Source: Ornithinibacter aureus (GTDB taxonomy: Bacteria > Actinomycetota > Actinomycetes > Actinomycetales > Dermatophilaceae). Taken from it: a stretch of 64,000 nucleotides of DNA. Below are positions 9,062-16,707 of this stretch, one piece after another. The stretch covers positions 2,919,623-2,983,622 of the forward strand of contig NZ_VMSB01000001.1 in assembly GCF_009858245.1 (NCBI RefSeq), given 5' to 3'. The notes under the pieces are model-generated. The model was not told the origin of the DNA. It worked only from the letters and a program-made list of their open reading frames with translations, and made no database searches. The position numbers and the translations under genes were made by a program. Within the stretch, counting starts at the first letter, position 1; every line of letters begins with the position of its first letter.

Positions 9062-9908
9062 ATGCTCGCGCACGCCTAGCGTGGGTGGGCTCCATAGACT
9101 TGACCGCGTGATCGAGTCGCGTCGTGACGCAGGACGCCAGGCAATGGTGGCGCTTCTGCCGTCTACATTTCGTCGGATTGACCAGCTGCAAACTCCGGTG
9201 GACAAGCGACGAGAGCCTTGGAAAGTGCAACCCGGCTCGAGTCTCTACTTGGACGACGAAGCGTCGTCGCCAGTTCAGGTCTCGCACACGGCTCAACGTC
9301 TCTTTTTAGTGGCGATTGACCACCTCACCGCCGTGCGCATCCTTTTGGCACCCAATCAAGAAGCCCCGGAACAGATCACCGGACATCTGCACATCTACGC
9401 CGACTACACACTCCTGCGCGGCGCCCTCGAGGCTTCACTCACCGCCCTTTGGCTGCTACGTCCCGCAGATCGGATGACTCGGGTGGCTCGCAGCGTTGTG
9501 TTGGCGCAACAGGACGCGTTCGATGCGGCAGTCGCAGTCCCTTCAGACGAGGATCGGGAACTTATGCGGGCGCAAGGCCGAAGTCGCGTACAGCCTGTGC
9601 TCGACCGCAACCCGGGCATGTCAAAGCCAGCCCGCGTGCCCATGACCACGATGTTGACCGAGGCCGTCGCAGGAACGAGGCGCGAAGGAGTTGTGACCAT
9701 GTGGCGCCTCTGTTCTGGGATGGCCCATGCTCGCTTCTGGGCGACCCAGGTCCTGAGTTCCAACATTCGATTGAAGGTCGGTCCCGACACCTACCACTTC
9801 CGCTCGGAGGGGGACCTCAGCAACGTCGCAATGATGCTGCACGAGGCGGTTGCGATTCTGGACTCAGCTATCGGGATCTATGAAGGACGTGCCCTTCCTT
9901 CACATTGA
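9048..9908 (+). CDS. Hypothetical protein, 286 aa
   Basis: ATG 9048 lies inside the end of the previous gene; GTG 9108 or ATG 9144 are alternative starts. The protein has a mostly helical core with HLHIYADYTLLRGALEASLT and a later RLCSGMAHARFW segment. That pattern, a helical bundle with a conserved G-x-x-H/A-H region, is common in unannotated actinobacterial proteins, but I cannot name a function. There is no signal peptide or membrane helix. It is the last gene of the small cluster that starts at 6454. Confidence 0.65.
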   Translation: MTTIECSRTPSVGGLHRLDRVIESRRDAGRQAMVALLPSTFRRIDQLQTPVDKRREPWKVQPGSSLYLDDEASSPVQVSHTAQRLFLVAIDHLTAVRILLAPNQEAPEQITGHLHIYADYTLLRGALEASLTALWLLRPADRMTRVARSVVLAQQDAFDAAVAVPSDEDRELMRAQGRSRVQPVLDRNPGMSKPARVPMTTMLTEAVAGTRREGVVTMWRLCSGMAHARFWATQVLSSNIRLKVGPDTYHFRSEGDLSNVAMMLHEAVAILDSAIGIYEGRALPSH

Positions 9909-9996
9909 CTCCTGTTTCCTTGTATTGGCGCCCGGGGGTAGTAGCCCGAACCGCTGACTGCGGCGCGCTCGGGCGAACTGGGCGCTCGCGGCGGCG

Positions 9997-10240
9997 TCAC
10001 CAGGCGTAGGTCCGTGGGGCTGCTCCTGGTCCGGGAAAGATCTCGTCGAGCGCTTGTATTGTTGCTGGTTCGAGGGTGGGGTTGAGGGCGTCGAGCTGGC
10101 CGATGCTTGCGGGACCGACGATGGCGGCGGAGTCACGGGGTTGCTGAGTACCCGGGCCAGGGCCACATGGGTTGGTGTGGCGCCGAGCTCTGCGCAGAGC
10201 GCCTCGTAGGTGTTCAGCTGGTCACGCATGAAGTGGGCCA
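9997..10240 (-). pseudogene. C-terminal remnant of an aldo/keto reductase, frameshifted
   Basis: On the minus strand the sequence reads NTYEALCAELGATPTHVALA and then RVLSNPV, shifts frame, and continues as IVGPASIGQLDALNPTLEPA to a stop at 9997-9999 after Y-A-W. These are the last two helices of NADPH-dependent aldo/keto reductases (..VALAWVL.NP.V...I.G....QL...). Catalytic residues and the rest of the barrel are missing, and no start exists. It is a decayed gene fragment left in the island. Confidence 0.75.
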
Positions 10241-10441
10241 GATGTGTCAGAGCACCCCTTACGAGGCCCATCGATGGTGAGGACCATCCGTCGCGAGAAC
10301 CGACTTCGAAGCCCAGGTCGCATCGAGAGAACGTGAGCCGCAGCGGGACCTCGCAACAACAGCGGTCCCCATGAATGAGCGCAGTCCACCTGCGTCCTAT
10401 GCCGCGCAGTGTGTGCCAGTCGCTTGGCGTTGGGACGTCCG

Positions 10442-10966
10442 TCAGGTCCAGCGCCGGTTGAAGGCCTCGACCAGGGCGGCGACGGCTGGCCGGAGGGCCG
10501 GAACGTCCCGGTCGTAGATGCGGCCGCGGTCGAGCCGGTCGCTGAGCTCCGCGAGAATGCCAGCCCATTCATCCACCGTCTGCGGTGCGACAGCGATGGG
10601 CGCCTCGACGATGACCCTCTGCACCTTCGTGATCGTCCGCACGACCTCCACCGGTCGGTCGACGACCTCGATGGCTGCACGTCCTGAGTCTGCGGCCCGG
10701 CGCTGCTCCCACGCGCGGTGACGGCAAGTGACGGAACACCACTTGGGGATCCGGCCGCGGCTGGGCACGGTGACCGTTGCGCCGCACCAGCCGCACTCCA
10801 CCGTGCCCCCCGGGGCTCGCGGCAGCCGGCGCTCGAACTTGGGATTCGTGGTGGGTACCTGCTCCGCGGGTCGACGGCGAGGATCCTGCCGGTTCGCGGG
10901 GATGCCGTCGAGCATGGCGCGGCGTGCCGCTTGCCGTTTGGCCTGCTTCCTGAGCTTGCGTTCCAT
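10442..10966 (-). CDS. Zinc-finger protein of unknown function, 174 aa
   Basis: The start at 10966 is supported by an AGGAGG seven bases upstream. The basic N terminus (RKLRKQAKRQAARRAML) is followed near residues 57-82 by C-x2-C (ECGWCG) and C-x3-C (PKWCSVTCRHRAW), a likely four-Cys zinc site of the kind seen in small MGE-borne DNA-binding proteins. The second half is a helical region (VDEWAGILAELSDRLDRG). A nucleic-acid-binding role is inferred from the basic stretch and zinc ribbon; no partner is evident, as its neighbours are a pseudogene and an IS element. Confidence 0.7.
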   Translation of the reverse strand: MERKLRKQAKRQAARRAMLDGIPANRQDPRRRPAEQVPTTNPKFERRLPRAPGGTVECGWCGATVTVPSRGRIPKWCSVTCRHRAWEQRRAADSGRAAIEVVDRPVEVVRTITKVQRVIVEAPIAVAPQTVDEWAGILAELSDRLDRGRIYDRDVPALRPAVAALVEAFNRRWT

Positions 10967-11127
10967 CGTCGCCTCCTGGTTGGTGTCCCTACTTCCCTAC
11001 GCATGCGGGACGCCTCTTGGGGGCCACATCGCTGGAGTGTTCAGCCGGTGAATGAGTCGTCACAACGACTGGGGTGCCCGCCGCGGATGCATGAGGTGTG
11101 CGGGCCACGACAACGTTCGGATTCGTC

Positions 11128-11150
11128 GGGTAGGAACATCGGCCGTTCGG
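11128..11150. repeat. 23-bp direct repeat, left of IS copy 2
   Basis: GGGTAGGAACATCGG then CCGTTCGG lies immediately left of the element and is repeated exactly at 12888-12910. It is the target-site duplication of this copy and is much longer than is normal for IS elements. Confidence 0.9.
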
Positions 11151-11260
11151 CCCGACTCGTGCCACTTGACGGATAGGGCGCGACGCTAGCGGCAAAGGTG
11201 CTGGTCAGGGCCTCGGTCGTGGTCGGGATGACACACCCCGGGGTCGGTAGTGTCGGGCTC

Positions 11261-12832
11261 GTGGTGTTCGTGCGGAAGTCCCCGGGTCGCACTGGGAGCA
11301 CCAAGGTTCAAATCGCGGAGCGTCGTGCCGGCCGGGATGTCGTCCTTGAGCACGTGGGCACGGCCCGCAGCGAGGGCGAGTTGGCGGTGCTGATGGCTGA
11401 GGCCCGTCGACGACTGCGGCCCGGGCAGGAAGCGTTCGACCTGGACGGGGTGGGCCTGGAGCAGGAAGGCCTGCCGCAGCGGCCCGGAGTGATCACGGGC
11501 AAGCGGTCCGTGGTGCTCTGGCAGGTCCTGTCGAGCGTGTACGCGCGGCTGGGGTTCGACGTGGTGGGCGACGAGGCGTTCAAGCAGCTGGTGCTCGCCC
11601 GTATCGTGGAGCCCACGAGCAAGGCCGACTCGCTGCGGGTGCTCGACGAGCTCGGGGTGGTGCACGGGTCGCTGCGCACGATGTTCCGCTCCCTGGCCCG
11701 CGCCCAGGAGCGCGGCTACCGCGACACGGTCGCGTCCGCGTGCTTCGCCCACGCCTCCACCAGCGGGGACGTCTCGCTGTGCCTGTACGACGTGACCACG
11801 TTGTACTTCGAGGCCGAACACGAGGACGAGCTGCGCAAGGTCGGCTACTCCAAGGAACGCCGCGTGGACCCGCAGATCATTGTCGGGCTGCTGGTGGACC
11901 GGGTCGGGTTCCCGTTGGAGATCGGCTGCTGGGAGGGCAACAAGGCTGAGACGACCACGATGCTCCCGATCATCCGCCAGTTCCAGGAGCGGCACAGCAT
12001 TCAGGCCATGGTCGTGGTCGCTGATGCGGGGATGCTGTCCGCGGGCAACCTCAAGGACCTGCACGAGGCGGGGCTGCGGTTCATCGTCGGCTCCCGGGCC
12101 ACCAAGGCCCCGGCTGACCTGGCCTCGCACTTTCGCTGGCACGGGGACGCGTTCACCGACGGTCAGGTCATCGACACGATCACCCCACGGGTGGCCACCA
12201 CCACCGCCCGCGGTGTCAACGACGAGCAGAAACGGGCCGAGCCGGTGTGGGACCCGGCCGTGCACGAACGCTCGTGGCGGGCGGTGTGGTCGTACTCGGC
12301 CAAACGCGCCGCCAGGGACGCCAAGACCCTGACCCTGCAGGAGAACCGCGCCAAAGCCGTGATCGCCGGGGAGAAGGCCGCCCGCACCCCGCGGTTCGTG
12401 ACCGTCAAGAACGGCTCACGCAGCCTGGACGAGACCTCACTGGCCAGAGCGCGTCGCGTGGTCGGGCTCAAGGGTTACGTCACGAACATCCCCGCGACGC
12501 TGATGCCCGCCGGTGAAGTCATCGCCAGCTACCACGAGCTGTGGCACGTCGAAGCGTCGTTCCGGATGAGCAAGAGCGACCTACGCGCCCGCCCGATCTT
12601 CCACCACACCCGCGACGCGATCGAGGCCCACCTCACCATCGTGTTCGCCGCGCTGGCCGTCGCCCGCTACCTGCAGGACACCACGGGGATGAGCATCAAG
12701 AAGATCGTCAACACCCTGCGGCCGCTGCAACACGTCACCGTCCGCATCGCCGGCCATGAACACCTCGCCCACGACCCGCTCACCCCAACGGCAGAAACGA
12801 TCCTCGACGCACTCGACCTCCGCGCTCAGTGA
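11261..12832 (+). CDS. IS1634-family transposase, copy 2
   Basis: It catalyses movement of the enclosing IS. GTG 11261 is chosen by analogy with copy 1; the open frame reaches back to 11198. The protein is about 523 aa with the same catalytic stretches as copy 1 (LCLYDVTTLYFEAE, VVVADAGMLSAGNL, YHELWHVEASFRMSKSDL). The C-terminal two thirds are almost identical to copy 1, whereas the region around residues 60-150 diverges and includes a short insertion (GVGLEQEGLPQRPGV). The gene is intact. Confidence 0.93.
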   Translation: MVFVRKSPGRTGSTKVQIAERRAGRDVVLEHVGTARSEGELAVLMAEARRRLRPGQEAFDLDGVGLEQEGLPQRPGVITGKRSVVLWQVLSSVYARLGFDVVGDEAFKQLVLARIVEPTSKADSLRVLDELGVVHGSLRTMFRSLARAQERGYRDTVASACFAHASTSGDVSLCLYDVTTLYFEAEHEDELRKVGYSKERRVDPQIIVGLLVDRVGFPLEIGCWEGNKAETTTMLPIIRQFQERHSIQAMVVVADAGMLSAGNLKDLHEAGLRFIVGSRATKAPADLASHFRWHGDAFTDGQVIDTITPRVATTTARGVNDEQKRAEPVWDPAVHERSWRAVWSYSAKRAARDAKTLTLQENRAKAVIAGEKAARTPRFVTVKNGSRSLDETSLARARRVVGLKGYVTNIPATLMPAGEVIASYHELWHVEASFRMSKSDLRARPIFHHTRDAIEAHLTIVFAALAVARYLQDTTGMSIKKIVNTLRPLQHVTVRIAGHEHLAHDPLTPTAETILDALDLRAQ

Positions 12833-12887
12833 CACACCCCGGTGGCACGAGTCGGGTCAGTGACACACCCCGGTGGCACGAGTCGGG
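12826..12887. repeat. 31-bp tandem duplication of the IS right end
   Basis: Two identical 31-bp units, 12826-12856 and 12857-12887, each run from TCAGTGACAC through the inverted repeat GTGGCACGAGTCGGG. The element therefore has two usable right ends in tandem, probably from slippage or an aberrant transposition. Confidence 0.9.
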
Positions 12888-12929
12888 GGGTAGGAACATC
12901 GGCCGTTCGGGGAGGCTCGGTCGGGGCGC

Positions 12930-12987
12930 AGGTCCCAGCGCGGAACACCTCCAACAACTGCGACGGGGCAGACTGAGACGAGGCCAT
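12930..12987 (-). pseudogene. Possible N-terminal stub of an IS256-family transposase
   Basis: On the minus strand a GAAGGAG ribosome site precedes ATG 12987, which opens MASSQSAPSQLLEVFRAG. This resembles the start of actinobacterial IS256-family transposases (..SAL.ELLEALRAG..). The similarity is lost after about 18 residues, near the IS copy 2 insertion. The match is short, so it is offered with caution. Confidence 0.4.
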
Positions 12988-13249
12988 CGGTGAGATCTCC
13001 TTCGGTGAGTGCTTGGCCGTACACACCAAGAATCTCGCCGATGACCCCACTCACTTCAGAGCCACACCGCTACCCCTAAGCCCCTCCACGGGACTCATAC
13101 CCCGCCGCGTCAGTGGCGTGCGTGCTTGCGCCCACTTGGGGCTACGTCCCAGCGCCTACTGCACGCCCACCCGGCACCCTCTTGAGCGTCCAGCCCCGCA
13201 GGCGCCACACGGGGAAGTCAAGACCCTGAACGGCCCTTTGGGTTGTACG

Positions 13250-13911
13250 CTACAAAATCCCTCGATTAACGAGGATCTCAAAAGCCATGCGATCACCTAG
13301 GCCCCATCGGTTCTCGTCAGAGAAACCAGTCACGGACGTCACATAATCACCAGCATAAGAAAGCGCCTGGCCATACTGGTTCAAACCGATTCGACCCTGC
13401 ACTAAAACCCCAACAAATTCGGCTGACACACGGCGTGCCGCTTCCGCAAGGTTTTCGAGAGTACACACTTCTGGGAGCGCGAAGGATGCCTGCAGCGTTT
13501 CATACTCAGAGATCACCAGGTCCGGCTTCCCGCCGATTGCAGATTCCACGAAATCGAAATCCCCAACCTGCTCAAAGAATGCGTGGGGCACCAGGTCAAC
13601 CATGAAGAATGCACCAGATCGCCGCGCCTCCCGGTAGATGGCTTGACTGGCCTTCCTACATGTCGGGCGGTCGAGCCCCAGCCAATATCCGGACAACAAA
13701 ACGGCGCGGACTTCACCGCCACCAATTCGTTCGCACGCGGAGGCAATTAGTTCATCAGTCGAGCCTACGGCGCCAGCTGCCTTTGGGCGCAGCAACAGCC
13801 GCTCCCCCCCTTGCATGAAATAGATCATGACCGAAGTTAATGTCTCTCGATCCTCTACCGTCCAGACCAACTCCGTAGAAATCCCCAGGTGAGCAAGTTC
13901 CTCGACAATCC
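13250..13911 (-). pseudogene. PfkB-family carbohydrate/nucleoside kinase, 3' part (gene split by ISL3)
   Basis: Reading from the junction, RIVEELAHLGISTELVW continues the frame that stops at 15351 once the IS and one copy of the 8-bp duplication are removed. The fragment covers the PfkB core (LLLRPKAAGAVGSTDELI, AVLLSGYWLGLDRP, KPDLVISEYETLQ) and ends with WGLGDRMAFEIL, which matches the C-terminal GAGD box with the catalytic-base Asp kept. The restored protein would be about 310 aa, normal for the ribokinase/PfkB family. The substrate cannot be told from the sequence. It was the third gene of the minus-strand cassette. Confidence 0.82.
13904..13911. repeat. 8-bp target duplication of the ISL3 element (left)
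   Basis: GACAATCC occurs here and again at 15351-15358, directly outside the two ends of the element. Eight bases is the usual ISL3 duplication length. Confidence 0.93.
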
Positions 13912-15350
13912 GGCTCATCCCAATCGAGGGTGTAGGAGTTGGGGTCTGAAGCCGCCGGATTCGAGGAGGCATCTGGCGATGTAGTTGGTGAGGTTGCGGA
14001 ACCCGAGGGCTGATCCGCGTAGGTGCTCGAGGCGACCGTTGATGGCTTCGGTGGGTCCGTTGCTGGTGCCGGGGCGGTCGAAGTAGGCCAGGACATCAGC
14101 GGCTCGGGTCTTCAGGGTCCGGCCGAGTTTGGTGACCTCGACCAGCGCGGTGGGGACGCCGGTGCTGACGGAGTCGATGAGCTTGACCATCAGCTCACGT
14201 CCTGTCGCGCGGTCTTCGTGCCGGTAGGCGGCGATCATTCTCTGGTAGATGCCCCAGGTCGCCTCGACCTGCACGTGCTCGTCTGGCGTGAACAGGGCGG
14301 TGAGCCGCTCGGCCTGTGTGTCGGTGAGCAGGTCAGCGCCGGTGTGCAGGGTCCGCCGGGCCCGGTAGAGCGGGTCGCTCTTGCGGCCGCGGTGGCCGTG
14401 CAGGTCTTGTTGGACGCGGCGCCGGCAGGTGTCCAGGGCGTCCCCGGCCAAGCGCACGACGTGAAAGGGATCCATGACGGTGACCGCGTCGGGTAGTTCC
14501 TCGGCGGTGGCGGTCTTGAACCCGGTGAACCCGTCCATCGCGACCACCTCCACAGCGTCACGCCACGCTTGGGGGCGGTGCGCGAGCCAGGTCTTGAACG
14601 CCGCCTTGGAGCGGCCCTCGACCATGTCGAGCAGCCGGGCTGGACCGGTGCCGTCACGGATCCCGGTGAGGTCGATGATCACGGTGACGTACTTGTCGCC
14701 CGTGCGGGTGTGGCGCCACACGTGCTCGTCGACGCCGATCGCGGTGACGCCGTCGAAGCGTCCCGGGTCGTCGATCAGGGCCCGTTTGCCCTCGGCCAGG
14801 ACGGCGTTGTTGGCGGTGTTCCACGCGACCGCGAGTCCTTCGGCGACCCGCGCCACCGTGAGGTGTTTGAGCACGATCGCCTCCAGTGCCCACCGCAGCC
14901 CCTGACGTGACAACTTCGCCCGCGGCTCCGCCGCGGCGGTGGTGTCTTGGCGCCACACGTGGCCGCAGTGCGCACACCGGTACCGACGGACCGTCACCAC
15001 CAGCGTGGTCGGGCGCCACCCGAACGGTTCGTGCGCCAACACCCTGGTAACCGTGTCCCGCGGTGCGCCCTCGCACCCACACCGCCGGCACCACTGATCA
15101 GGCTCGACCACCCGGCACGCGATCACCGCACGGTCACGCTCCACCCGCTGCCCCACCGCCTCGAGGCCGAGCTCGTCAAGGCGGGCGAACGTGGTCAGGT
15201 CAGGGCTGGTGAAGGTAGCGTCAGGCACGTCGAGGTCTTCCAGGTGGGCAGCGTCAGAACTTCCATCCTGCGAAGGCCTCGACGCCTATCCCCGCACCGA
15301 CGCGCCGACCACGGCGAAGTCAGGCCCTACACCCTCGATTGGGAAGAGCC
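13912..15350 (-). mobile_element. ISL3-family insertion sequence, complete
   Basis: The element is 1,439 bp. Its ends are GGCTCATCCCAATCGAGGGT at 13912 and, read inwards from 15350, GGCTCTTCCCAATCGAGGGT; they differ at one base and have the GGCTCTTC start typical of ISL3. With an exact 8-bp duplication on both sides the insertion looks recent. It sits in the PfkB-like kinase gene. Confidence 0.95.
13915..15228 (-). CDS. ISL3-family transposase
   Basis: A complete 437-residue transposase that moves the surrounding IS. The N-terminal zinc ribbon shows WCRRCGCEG and YRCAHCGHVW; the DDE core shows AIGVDEHVWRHTRTGDKYV and VMDPFHVVRLAGDALD, and the C-terminal stretch GPTEAINGRLEHLRGSALGF followed by FRNLTNYIARCLL is diagnostic of ISL3. 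The stop codon lies inside the terminal inverted repeat. No frameshift is visible. Confidence 0.95.
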   Translation of the reverse strand: MPDATFTSPDLTTFARLDELGLEAVGQRVERDRAVIACRVVEPDQWCRRCGCEGAPRDTVTRVLAHEPFGWRPTTLVVTVRRYRCAHCGHVWRQDTTAAAEPRAKLSRQGLRWALEAIVLKHLTVARVAEGLAVAWNTANNAVLAEGKRALIDDPGRFDGVTAIGVDEHVWRHTRTGDKYVTVIIDLTGIRDGTGPARLLDMVEGRSKAAFKTWLAHRPQAWRDAVEVVAMDGFTGFKTATAEELPDAVTVMDPFHVVRLAGDALDTCRRRVQQDLHGHRGRKSDPLYRARRTLHTGADLLTDTQAERLTALFTPDEHVQVEATWGIYQRMIAAYRHEDRATGRELMVKLIDSVSTGVPTALVEVTKLGRTLKTRAADVLAYFDRPGTSNGPTEAINGRLEHLRGSALGFRNLTNYIARCLLESGGFRPQLLHPRLG

Positions 15351-15358
15351 GACAATCC
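15351..15358. repeat. 8-bp target duplication of the ISL3 element (right)
   Basis: GACAATCC, identical to 13904-13911. Removing the IS and one copy restores the kinase reading frame as ...G-Q-R-I-V-E-E-L-A.... Confidence 0.93.
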
Positions 15359-15599
15359 TCTGCCCCGCTAGATCATCTCCAACTGCACTAAAGGGAATGG
15401 GCCGAACATTCGGCACTTCAAGGGCAGCCACCGCAGCAGCTAAGGCCGTGCCGCCCGCATGATCCTTCCGCGTTGAAGCGAAACTGAGACTGTGGTCCCG
15501 CGGCCAACTGACTATCCGTGGACCATCGACAAGAAAGGAACTATCTAGCACCAAATCGCCCATAAGCAGCACCTGTGGGACACTTCTCTTGATGCTCAT
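15351..15599 (-). pseudogene. PfkB-family kinase, 5' part (gene split by ISL3)
   Basis: ATG 15599 overlaps the stop codon of the upstream NUDIX-HIT gene (TCAT on the plus strand at 15596-15599), so the two genes are translationally coupled. The fragment encodes VPQVLLMGDLVLDSSFLVDG, then GGTALAAAVAAL and PFSAVGDDLAGQRIV, the N-terminal substrate-binding sheet and glycine motif of PfkB kinases. The protein is cut after about 83 codons by the ISL3 element; the rest is at 13250-13911. Confidence 0.82.
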
Positions 15600-16696
15600 T
15601 CTCGACCACCATGGCGATGCCCCAACTTCCAAGAGGCGTGGAGGGCAGTTATAGAATCGGTGGGAATCCTTCCAAGAAGGACAGTGTCGCTCCAGTTCCA
15701 GAACTCCGTGCCCAAGAAGCCCGAGATTCTCCGCCGCAGAACCTGAGACGGAGCGGAGCCGAGTCGCACGTTGACGCGACCCTCTACAATTAAGAGGTAG
15801 TCCGTTCCGGGAGGTACCGCGTCGCTGGCAGATTCGAGGCTGTCGTATTCACGCCAGCCGCTGAGATCCTCCGCCAAACCCATCAGGGATGCCTCGAGTG
15901 GCAGCACGTGCAGATGCGCATGGCTGATCCCGCACCCTTGGTCGGAGACACATGCGCCGTGCTCAAACGCAATCGCTCGCTTTCCATAAATGGCTTGAAG
16001 CCTTGCACTGCAATATTCGAGGATTCCCTCTAGGTCCACTAAGTGGGATCGGGGCCCAGAAAACAGTCCCTTCGTATGCTCTCGTGACACAATTAGCAAG
16101 TGGCCGGGGGTCAAGGGGGCGACGTCGCTGACCGCAACATAGAAGGCACTCTCACAAAGAACCTCAGAGGGTAGCTGGGCTTGATCCATAGAGGTTCGTA
16201 TCGGCGCGTCAGGGCTCTCATCTAGTACTTGACATAGGACACATTCAGAGAATTTCTGCTCCTTCTCACCTCTCGGAATAAGGGCCATCGAACGCGCAAT
16301 CGCGACACGCGAGTTCTCGTCTATTGATTCAGGAAGTGCGCTGATCTGGAACCATCGATTTTCACCGAGCCTCTCAGATGCGTCCCGGTATCTTAGAGAC
16401 AATTGCCCATGCCACTGGATGGCATCTCGCGCCAAAGCCAATACACTTTCTCCGTCATCGGTACTGAAGGCCCAGACATGTACAGGTTTTCCTGAGATGG
16501 CGTTTATGCCAACCTCTTCCAGAATTTCACGACTGAACGCCTCATCAAGAGTTTCGCCTTCCTGTAGTCGACCGCCGGGAAGTTCCCACCTTAGGGTGCC
16601 ACCCGAATCGTCAAGGCGCTCTACCAACAACACCTCGTGGCGACCGCGGAATATCATCGCCTTTTGAGCAAATTGAACTCTTGCGTTGACGCTCAA
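15596..16696 (-). CDS. NUDIX hydrolase-HIT domain fusion protein
   Basis: A 366-residue fusion of two nucleotide-cleaving domains. Residues 1-145 are a NUDIX domain with a full NUDIX box, G42-x5-E48-x7-REILEEVGI. Residues 150-270 are a HIT domain with a CVLC zinc-like pair at 152-155, the TPGHLLIVSREH segment and the histidine triad HAHLHVL at 259-265. A tail with SQVLRRRISGFLG and W-N-W follows, as in some stand-alone HIT proteins. Such domains hydrolyse NDP-X and nucleotide-phosphoramidate/AMP conjugates respectively, so a two-step processing of one modified nucleotide is plausible. The ATG is 11 bp behind the upstream gene and the stop overlaps the kinase start. The base composition is clearly lower in GC than the chromosome half. 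Confidence 0.88.
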   Translation of the reverse strand: MSVNARVQFAQKAMIFRGRHEVLLVERLDDSGGTLRWELPGGRLQEGETLDEAFSREILEEVGINAISGKPVHVWAFSTDDGESVLALARDAIQWHGQLSLRYRDASERLGENRWFQISALPESIDENSRVAIARSMALIPRGEKEQKFSECVLCQVLDESPDAPIRTSMDQAQLPSEVLCESAFYVAVSDVAPLTPGHLLIVSREHTKGLFSGPRSHLVDLEGILEYCSARLQAIYGKRAIAFEHGACVSDQGCGISHAHLHVLPLEASLMGLAEDLSGWREYDSLESASDAVPPGTDYLLIVEGRVNVRLGSAPSQVLRRRISGFLGTEFWNWSDTVLLGRIPTDSITALHASWKLGHRHGGRE

Positions 16697-16707
16697 AATC
16701 TTCTCCT

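Larger units (their letters stand above)
11151..12887 (+). mobile_element. IS1634/IS1549-like insertion sequence, copy 2
   Basis: The inverted repeats are perfect: CCCGACTCGTGCCAC at 11151 and the same sequence read inwards from 12887. The element is 1,737 bp, of which 31 bp is a tandem second copy of the right end. It is flanked by a 23-bp direct repeat. Its transposase is clearly related to, but not a recent duplicate of, copy 1. Confidence 0.9.

Noticed and set aside
4769-12832. The two IS1634-like elements as ends of a composite transposon moving 4.7-12.9 kb
   Set aside because: Each copy has its own distinct target duplication (184 bp and 23 bp), and their transposases differ clearly, so they inserted independently.
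12857-13054. A 65-codon minus-strand gene next to IS copy 2
   Set aside because: It reads through the tandem IS end and the target repeat, and a better-supported IS256-like start with ribosome site lies in a different frame.
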